Origin: Veillonella parvula
GTDB lineage: Bacteria; Bacillota; Negativicutes; Veillonellales; Veillonellaceae
Assembly (NCBI GenBank): GCA_947096075.1
Contig: CAMUQE010000057.1
Location: 1 to 11,464, forward strand
Length of the DNA: 11,464 nucleotides
Reading direction: 5' to 3'
Below the pieces are notes generated by a model. It did not search any database and was not told the origin of the DNA. It worked only from the letters and a program-made list of their open reading frames with translations. A program made the position numbers and the translations under genes. Position 1 is the stretch's first letter. The number at the start of each line of letters is the position of its first letter. Below, piece by piece: positions 7,204 through 11,464 of the stretch.

Positions 7204-7551
7204 ATGGAAGGACAAGCAGTTACTACCAATCCTTGGTTAATCATGGCGATTAATATGACAGTTGTATTTGCTGTATTGATAGCTTTAGGTATTCTTATGG
7301 AAATCGTACATTTAATCGATCCAACTAAGAAGAAAAAAGAAGCACCAGCAGCAACTGCTCCTGTTGCTACTCCAACAGCTACTCCTGTAGCTCCAGCAAA
7401 TGCATCTGCTCAAAATGAGGATGAAGTAGTAGCAGCTATCGTAGGTGCCATTGTGGCGATGGGGTACTCATCTGAACAAATTGCATCTATTCGACCTACA
7501 GCAACCAGTGCTAAATGGCGCTTGGAAGGTCGCTTAAGCGGTAGAGGTTAA
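7204..7551 (+). CDS. mmdD: Methylmalonyl-CoA decarboxylase delta subunit
   Basis: A 115-residue membrane anchor and assembly subunit related in role to OadG of oxaloacetate decarboxylase. One N-terminal transmembrane helix (about residues 11-36) is followed by the positive cluster TKKKK (41-45), an Ala/Pro/Thr-rich linker (47-68), and a conserved C-terminal module (74-115) that resembles the epsilon subunit encoded next. Family work assigns delta an essential role in holding the alpha subunit and biotin carrier to the membrane beta subunit. I chose ATG 7204 because AAAGGGG at 7190-7196 ends 7 nt upstream; the in-frame ATG at 7198 is only 1 nt from that site. The ribosome binding site lies in a potential hairpin. 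The gap to mmdE is 23 bp. Confidence 0.94.
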   Translation: MEGQAVTTNPWLIMAINMTVVFAVLIALGILMEIVHLIDPTKKKKEAPAATAPVATPTATPVAPANASAQNEDEVVAAIVGAIVAMGYSSEQIASIRPTATSAKWRLEGRLSGRG

Positions 7552-7574
7552 AATAATTTTAGGAGGCATTTGTA

Positions 7575-7742
7575 ATGAGCAATGCTACAACAACTAACGG
7601 TAAAGCTCCATCTCAAGATGTAGTAGCAGTAATCGTTGGTGCATTAGCGGCAATGGGTTATTCCGCTGATCAAATCGCACATATCCGTCCAATCGTAAGC
7701 TACAATTGGAAAATGGAAGGCCGTTTGCGTGGTAATCGATAA
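7575..7742 (+). CDS. mmdE: Methylmalonyl-CoA decarboxylase epsilon subunit
   Basis: A 55-residue protein beginning MSNATTTNGKAPSQDVVAV. It has no membrane helix. From residue 15 to its end it aligns with the C-terminal module of MmdD (VVA-IVGA--AMGYS--QIA-IRP, then W--EGRL), about 25 identities in 41 positions with one gap by eye. In Veillonella parvula the epsilon subunit is known as a small, non-essential component that stabilises the decarboxylase complex and is described as similar to the delta C-terminus. AGGAGG at 7561-7566 with an 8-nt spacer gives strong support for ATG 7575. The gene is easily missed because of its size. Its place between mmdD and mmdC fits the known operon order. 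Confidence 0.93.
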   Translation: MSNATTTNGKAPSQDVVAVIVGALAAMGYSADQIAHIRPIVSYNWKMEGRLRGNR

Positions 7743-7759
7743 GATAATTGGCTAATTTG

Positions 7760-7826
7760 ATAATCCATGGGATTATTCAATTTATATGTGTAAAAATATT
7801 TATAAGTTTTGTGTAGAAATTACACA
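7760..7826 (+). other. Two small hairpins in the mmdE-mmdC gap
   Basis: ATAATCC (7760-7766) pairs with GGATTAT (7770-7776) around a 3-nt loop. TGTGTA (7810-7815) pairs with TACACA (7821-7826) around GAAAT. The second ends 4 nt before the mmdC ribosome binding site GGAGG (7831-7835) and leaves it exposed. This 101-bp gap is long for an operon with otherwise tight spacing, so mRNA processing or independent translation control is plausible. Confidence 0.35.
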
Positions 7827-7843
7827 TTTTGGAGGAATTTAAG

Positions 7844-8227
7844 ATGAAAAAATTCAACGTTACAGTAAATGGTACAGCATATGATGTAGAAGTTAATGAA
7901 GTGAAAGCAGCGGCTCCTGCAGCAGCTCCTAAAGCGGCTCCAGCAGCAGCTCCAGCTCCTAAAGCAGCTCCTGCACCAGCTCCTGCTGCAGCAGCAGCTC
8001 CAGTTCCAGCAGGTGCTGAAACTGTAAAAGCTCCAATGCCTGGTAAAATCTTATCTGTAGCAGTATCTGCTGGTCAAGCAGTTAAAAAAGGCGAAACTTT
8101 GTTGATTCTTGAAGCTATGAAAATGCAAAATGAAATCGCAGCTCCACATGATGCTGTAGTTTCCGAAGTTCGCGTATCTGCTAACCAAACTGTATCCACT
8201 GGCGATGACATGGTTGTTCTTGGCTAA
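7844..8227 (+). CDS. mmdC: Methylmalonyl-CoA decarboxylase gamma subunit (biotin carboxyl carrier)
   Basis: A 127-residue biotin carrier. Residues 1-20 form an N-terminal strand region, 22-57 are a flexible Ala/Pro/Lys linker, and 60-127 are a biotinyl domain with the EAMKMQNE motif; Lys93 is the biotinylation site. It takes CO2 from the alpha subunit and delivers it to MmdB, where decarboxylation drives Na+ export. It needs a biotin ligase encoded elsewhere. The start is ATG 7844, 8 nt after GGAGG (7831-7835); an in-frame TTG at 7829 would place the ribosome binding site inside the gene and is rejected. The linker DNA contains a 30-bp tandem duplication. mmdB follows after a 70-bp gap with a strong hairpin. 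Confidence 0.96.
   Translation: MKKFNVTVNGTAYDVEVNEVKAAAPAAAPKAAPAAAPAPKAAPAPAPAAAAAPVPAGAETVKAPMPGKILSVAVSAGQAVKKGETLLILEAMKMQNEIAAPHDAVVSEVRVSANQTVSTGDDMVVLG
7925..7984 (+). repeat. 30-bp tandem duplication in the biotin-carrier linker
   Basis: GCTCCTAAAGCGGCTCC (7925-7941) recurs as GCTCCTAAAGCAGCTCC (7955-7971), exactly 30 bp apart. The encoded decapeptides are APKAAPAAAP (residues 28-37) and APKAAPAPAP (38-47). Such repeats let linker length vary by slippage or recombination while keeping frame. Confidence 0.75.
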
Positions 8228-8234
8228 TACCAAG

Positions 8235-8277
8235 TGTTGTATGACGTGGCTGCGCCACGTCATCTAACAATTTTATA
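8235..8277 (+). terminator. Strong hairpin between mmdC and mmdB, possible attenuator
   Basis: ATGACGTGGC (8241-8250) pairs perfectly with GCCACGTCAT (8254-8263) around TGC. Outer TGTT (8235-8238) and AACA (8266-8269) extend the stem past a 2-nt mismatch. ATTTTATATTT follows. This looks like a rho-independent terminator with an interrupted U-tract, inside the operon. Since mmdB follows with no clear promoter of its own, it most likely allows partial read-through or acts as an mRNA processing or stability element. Confidence 0.6.
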
Positions 8278-8297
8278 TTTGTGAAAGGGGAACGCAT

Positions 8298-9419
8298 ATG
8301 GAGGCTTTTGCTGTTGCGATACAATCTGTTATTAACGATAGCGGGTTCCTCGCATTTACAACAGGCAATGCTATTATGATTCTTGTAGGTTTGATCCTAT
8401 TGTATTTAGCATTTGCTCGTGAGTTCGAACCATTATTGTTGGGTCCGATTGCGTTTGGTTGTTTACTTGCCAATATTCCTCGTAACGGTTTCGAAGAAGG
8501 CGTTATGGCGCTTATTAGTGCAGGTATCTCTCAAGAAATCTTCCCACCTTTAATTTTCCTTGGTGTAGGTGCAATGACTGACTTTGGTCCACTCATTGCC
8601 AATCCTAAAACATTGCTTTTAGGGGCTGCAGCTCAAATTGGTGTATTTGCTGCCTTAGGTGGCGCAATGATGCTTGGCTTTACAGCTCAAGAAGCGGCTG
8701 CTATTGGTATCATCGGCGGTGCTGATGGTCCTACATCCATTTACTTAGCTACTAAGCTAGCTCCTCATTTATTAGGTGCTATCGCGGTTGCCGCATATTC
8801 CTATATGTCCTTGGTACCGTTGATTCAACCACCTGTAATGAAACTCTTCACTACTCAAAAAGAACGTGAAATTGTTATGGAACAATTGCGCGAAGTAACA
8901 CGTTTTGAAAAAATTGTGTTCCCAATCGTTGCAACGATCTTCATTTCCTTATTGCTTCCTTCCATTACATCCCTTTTAGGTATGTTGATGTTAGGGAACT
9001 TGTTCCGTGAATCTGGCGTAACTGATCGTTTGTCTGATACTTCTCAAAACGCATTGATCAATACAGTTACAATTTTCTTAGCAACTGGTACTGGCTTGAC
9101 AATGAGTGCGGAACACTTCTTAAGCTTAGAAACCATCAAAATTATTCTTTTAGGCTTATTCGCATTTATTTGCGGTACAGCTGGTGGCGTATTGTTCGGT
9201 AAATTGATGAGCTTAGTAGATGGTGGTAAAACAAATCCACTTATTGGTTCTGCTGGTGTATCCGCGGTTCCAATGGCAGCTCGCGTATCTCAAGTAGTAG
9301 GTGCGAAAGCTAACCCAGCTAACTTCTTGCTCATGCATGCTATGGGACCTAACGTAGCTGGTGTTATCGGTACAGCAGTAGCTGCAGGTACAATGCTTGC
9401 TATGTTGTCTAACCACTAA
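8298..9419 (+). CDS. mmdB: Methylmalonyl-CoA decarboxylase beta subunit (Na+-translocating, membrane)
   Basis: A 373-residue multi-spanning inner-membrane protein of the OadB/MmdB/GcdB family. It decarboxylates carboxybiotin on MmdC and uses the energy to export Na+. Key motifs are LGVGAMTDFGPL (88-99), GIIGGADGPTS (137-147) with Asp143, and NPLIGSAGVSAVPMAARVS (313-331) with Asn313, Gly317, Ser322 and Arg329. At a constant offset of 60 these match Asp203, Asn373, Gly377, Ser382 and Arg389 of Klebsiella OadB, residues tied to Na+ and proton movement, so the pump should be functional. AAAGGGG (8284-8290) lies 7 nt before the ATG. It is the last gene of mmdADECB. The long non-membrane stretch around residues 183-204 is charged and probably forms a cytoplasmic loop. 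Confidence 0.97.
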   Translation: MEAFAVAIQSVINDSGFLAFTTGNAIMILVGLILLYLAFAREFEPLLLGPIAFGCLLANIPRNGFEEGVMALISAGISQEIFPPLIFLGVGAMTDFGPLIANPKTLLLGAAAQIGVFAALGGAMMLGFTAQEAAAIGIIGGADGPTSIYLATKLAPHLLGAIAVAAYSYMSLVPLIQPPVMKLFTTQKEREIVMEQLREVTRFEKIVFPIVATIFISLLLPSITSLLGMLMLGNLFRESGVTDRLSDTSQNALINTVTIFLATGTGLTMSAEHFLSLETIKIILLGLFAFICGTAGGVLFGKLMSLVDGGKTNPLIGSAGVSAVPMAARVSQVVGAKANPANFLLMHAMGPNVAGVIGTAVAAGTMLAMLSNH

Positions 9420-9432
9420 TAATTTAATAATT

Positions 9433-9474
9433 ATTCACCCAGGTGTACCTAAATAGGTACACCTATTGGTGAAT
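9433..9474. terminator. Long two-part hairpin after mmdB
   Basis: Inner arms AGGTGTACCT (9441-9450) and AGGTACACCT (9455-9464) pair perfectly around AAAT. Outer arms ATTCACC (9433-9439) and GGTGAAT (9468-9474) also pair perfectly. The stem totals 17 bp. CAAAAA, not a U-tract, follows on the + strand, so either the hairpin stabilises the mmdB 3' end or it terminates by another mode. Read on the - strand it is followed by a mixed AT stretch. Confidence 0.55.
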
Positions 9475-9481
9475 CAAAAAG

Positions 9482-9520
9482 CCCTTGGTAATTATGTAAT
9501 CATACATAAAAGGGAATATT
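9482..9520 (+). terminator. Second hairpin in the mmdB-small ORF spacer
   Basis: CCCTT (9482-9486) pairs with AAGGG (9510-9514), and TTATGTA (9492-9498) pairs with TACATAA (9503-9509) around ATCA. AATATT follows. Together with the preceding hairpin this probably marks the end of the mmd transcript. Confidence 0.4.
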
Positions 9521-9612
9521 TGCAATAAATGCTTTTCAGATCGGTCATTAGGTGATTAGCAAGATTTCACAGAATAACCTTCTAGTGCTTTAAATATAGT
9601 AGAGGTGGTCAC

Positions 9613-9870
9613 TTGTTATCAATTGAATTAAAAATACTGATTTGTTTTGTTTGGGCATTTATTGTTTTTTTTATTACTGCACTGATTATCGGTGCTGAAG
9701 GTAAAGCTAAATGGTTTCAGCAGAGAACTAAATATTCTTGGTTTAACCGCCGTGGTTTTCTTGGTGAAACTTTATTATTTGGGTATCCTAAAACAAGAGA
9801 GGGATATGGGATTACTTTTATAATGGCTTCTGCCATTGGTATCGTAGGTTATATTTTATATCTCTTATAA
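9613..9870 (+). CDS. Small two-helix membrane protein of unknown function
   Basis: An 85-residue protein I do not recognise. A hydrophobic helix spans about residues 7-27 and another about 66-85, reaching the C-terminus. Between them is a basic, aromatic stretch (KAKWFQQRTKYSWFNRRGF, about 31-49) followed by LFGYPKTREGYG. The basic loop suggests that both ends face outward and the loop lies in the cytoplasm. It needs a TTG start at 9613, supported by GAGGTGG (9602-9608) just upstream; no in-frame ATG occurs before residue 71. The transporter gene starts 38 bp after its stop, so the two are probably co-transcribed. It may be a subunit or assembly partner of that transporter, but this rests on position only. 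Codon choice is less optimised than in the mmd genes, suggesting lower expression. Confidence 0.7.
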   Translation: MLSIELKILICFVWAFIVFFITALIIGAEGKAKWFQQRTKYSWFNRRGFLGETLLFGYPKTREGYGITFIMASAIGIVGYILYLL

Positions 9871-9908
9871 TTATGTCAGTGCATTTCTCTGAAGGGAGAT
9901 GATGATGT

Positions 9909-11207
9909 ATGGGTACTGCAGAACAAACCTTAATCGTCCTTGCAGTCATGGCTGTTTTATTCGTTACGGAAATTATTCCGTTGGCTATCACTTCTTTAGG
10001 CGGCGCAATTACGTTAGGCCTTATGGGTATTATTACTCCTAAGGTTGTATTCTCTGGTTTATCTGATAGTACAGTTGTGTTGTTTGCTGGTATGTTCGTT
10101 GTTGGTGCTGCATTGTTCTATACCGGTTTAGCTCAAAAAATTGGGGAAACCGTAGTAAAACGTGCAGGTACTAGCGAAAATGGCTTAATGCTTGCAATTA
10201 TGGTTGTTACAGCTACCATGTCCGCATTCTTGTCTAACACTGGTACAACAGCTGCATTACTTCCTGTAGTTGTTGGTATCTGTGCTGTTGCGAAGATTCC
10301 TGCATCTCGCCAATTGATGCCATTAGCATTTGCTGCTGGTATCGGTGGTATCATTACAATGGTTGGTACACCTCCAAATATTATCGTAAGTGGTACATTA
10401 ACTAAATTTGGTCTTGCACCTTTTGGTTTCTTTGAATTTGCTTGGATCGGTATTCCTTTGACTATTGCTACTATCATTTTCATGATGCTCATTGGTAAAC
10501 ACTTATTACCTAAACATGAAATCACTGATGCTGGTGAAGTTGAACAAGAAGTAGCTGCTGAAGATATTTCTAACGATCCTAAGAAACAATTGTTCTCTGG
10601 TCTTATTCTTTTAGGCGTTATCATCGCTATGATTTTAGGTGACTTCCTAAAAGGTTTTGGTATTAACTTACCATTGAGCATGGTTGCCGTTATCGGTGCA
10701 ATGCTTTGCGTATTAACTGGTTGCTTGAACGAAAAACAAGCTTACACATCCATTGACTGGGTAACAATCTTCTTGTTTGCTGGTATGATGCCAGTAGCAA
10801 CTGCACTTGACCAATCTGGTGCAGGTAAAATGATTGCCGATGCAGTAATTGGCGTTATGGGTTCCGATCCTAGCCCTTACTTTGCAACAGGCGTATTGTT
10901 TGTTTTGTCTTGTGTTATGACTCAATTTATGTCTAACACTGCATCTTGTGCATTATTGGCTCCTATCGGTATCTCCATTGCCCAAGGTATGGGTGCTGAT
11001 CCCCATGCTGTATTGATGGCTATCGGCGTTGCTGCATCTTGTGCATTTGGTACACCTGTAGGTACACCTCCAAATACATTGGTACTTGGTCCTGGCCAAT
11101 ACAGATTTATGGATTATGTAAAAGCTGGTGTTCCATTGATTTTAGTTTGCTTCGTAGTAAGCTTAATTATTATTCCAATGGTATGGCCATTCTTCCCTGG
11201 TAAATAA
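9909..11207 (+). CDS. SLC13/DASS-type anion transporter (probable dicarboxylate carrier)
   Basis: A 432-residue membrane protein of the ion-transporter superfamily, divalent anion:sodium symporter (SLC13) type. It has an inverted internal repeat: FLSNTGTTAALLPV (Ser109-Asn110-Thr111) with MVGTPPNIIV (151-160) in the first half, and FMSNTASCALLAPI (Ser342-Asn343-Thr344) with VGTPPNTLVLGPG (384-396) in the second. The paired SNT motifs are the substrate and Na+ site signature. A charged loop (about 201-227) separates the halves. Relatives carry succinate, malate, citrate, tartrate or sulfate, either with Na+ or by exchange. Location beside a succinate-consuming pathway suggests succinate or another C4 acid, but the substrate is not determined by sequence. 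GGGAGA (9894-9899) precedes ATG 9909 by 9 nt. A perfect terminator follows. Confidence 0.88.
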   Translation: MGTAEQTLIVLAVMAVLFVTEIIPLAITSLGGAITLGLMGIITPKVVFSGLSDSTVVLFAGMFVVGAALFYTGLAQKIGETVVKRAGTSENGLMLAIMVVTATMSAFLSNTGTTAALLPVVVGICAVAKIPASRQLMPLAFAAGIGGIITMVGTPPNIIVSGTLTKFGLAPFGFFEFAWIGIPLTIATIIFMMLIGKHLLPKHEITDAGEVEQEVAAEDISNDPKKQLFSGLILLGVIIAMILGDFLKGFGINLPLSMVAVIGAMLCVLTGCLNEKQAYTSIDWVTIFLFAGMMPVATALDQSGAGKMIADAVIGVMGSDPSPYFATGVLFVLSCVMTQFMSNTASCALLAPIGISIAQGMGADPHAVLMAIGVAASCAFGTPVGTPPNTLVLGPGQYRFMDYVKAGVPLILVCFVVSLIIIPMVWPFFPGK

Positions 11208-11233
11208 TAGGGGATAGGTTATTCTACTATAAG

Positions 11234-11277
11234 CATAAAAACGAGGTCGAATCGTAAGATTCGACCTCGTTTTTATG
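11234..11277. terminator. Perfect bidirectional rho-independent terminator
   Basis: The 20-nt arms at 11234-11253 and 11258-11277 are exact reverse complements around GTAA. The GC-rich core is ACGAGGTCGAATC; the right arm ends in TTTTT and the left arm begins with a matching A-run, so it has a U-tract in both directions. It ends the transporter transcript, and could also serve a convergent gene beyond the window. Confidence 0.93.
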
Positions 11278-11464
11278 ATTATTTTTTGTCAAAGTCGCAC
11301 TCGGTAAATCAATAAATATAGTATTTGATTTAGTTTTATGAAAATATGCTACGTGGATTAAATTATTTTAATTAAATTGGGCAATAAAAACCAATGATAA
11401 TAAATATTGATAATTGAATTCCTAGTATAGTAGTACGTATTTTAATTGAAATGATAATTAGTGT
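11278..11464. other. AT-rich intergenic DNA without a recognised feature
   Basis: This 187-bp tail has no open reading frame with a plausible start and ribosome binding site. Candidate -35-like TTGTCA (11286-11291) and TTGATA (11407-11412) lack -10 boxes at a usable distance. I see no RNA gene or repeat here. Confidence 0.6.

Noticed and set aside
7757..7786. Promoter for mmdC (TTGATA, 18 bp, TTTATA)
   Set aside because: The match is ordinary for such AT-rich DNA and overlaps the first hairpin; not strong enough to list.
10133..10681. 182-residue open frame on the - strand inside the transporter gene
   Set aside because: It is antisense to a well-supported membrane protein, has no family resemblance or ribosome binding site, and its composition follows from the sense codons.
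1..11464. CRISPR array, phage, bacterial insertion sequence or tRNA genes
   Set aside because: No regularly spaced repeats, transposase or integrase motifs, or tRNA-like folds were found; apart from the Alu fragment there is no mobile element.

Overview
The window reads as Veillonella or a very close relative (Negativicutes: anaerobic lactate and succinate users). The basis is the gene order mmdA-mmdD-mmdE-mmdC-mmdB for a sodium-pumping methylmalonyl-CoA decarboxylase, which is the order described for Veillonella parvula, together with AT-rich spacers, strong AGGAGG-type ribosome binding sites and low-GC codon use. The first 38 bases are different: they are a fragment of a human/primate Alu element, so the left edge is almost certainly a chimeric contig end or host-DNA contamination.

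Layout, all genes on the + strand. (1) 1-354: Alu fragment, AT-rich spacer, an 11-bp direct repeat and a good promoter. (2) 355-5450: five genes, succinate/propionyl-CoA CoA-transferase, methylmalonyl-CoA mutase as separate catalytic and B12-binding proteins, the mutase chaperone GTPase MeaB, and methylmalonyl-CoA epimerase. (3) 5451-5600: spacer with an AT-rich nested inverted repeat and a second good promoter. (4) 5601-9419: mmdADECB, including the 55-residue mmdE at 7575-7742, with hairpins in three of its four intergenic gaps. (5) 9420-9612: spacer with two hairpins. (6) 9613-11207: an unrecognised 85-residue two-helix membrane protein and an SLC13/DASS-type transporter. (7) 11208-11464: a perfect 20-bp-stem terminator, then AT-rich DNA in which I see no gene.

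The enzymes form a closed cycle. The CoA-transferase makes succinyl-CoA from succinate and propionyl-CoA and releases propionate. The mutase gives (R)-methylmalonyl-CoA, the epimerase gives the (S) form, and the membrane decarboxylase removes CO2, regenerates propionyl-CoA and pumps Na+ out. The net result is succinate to propionate + CO2 with energy stored as a sodium gradient. The downstream transporter may move a dicarboxylate or related anion, but its substrate cannot be read from the sequence.

I found no convincing undescribed large system. The points most worth following are the Alu junction, the small protein paired with the transporter, the hairpins that may set subunit ratios in the mmd operon, and the paired repeats upstream of the first promoter.
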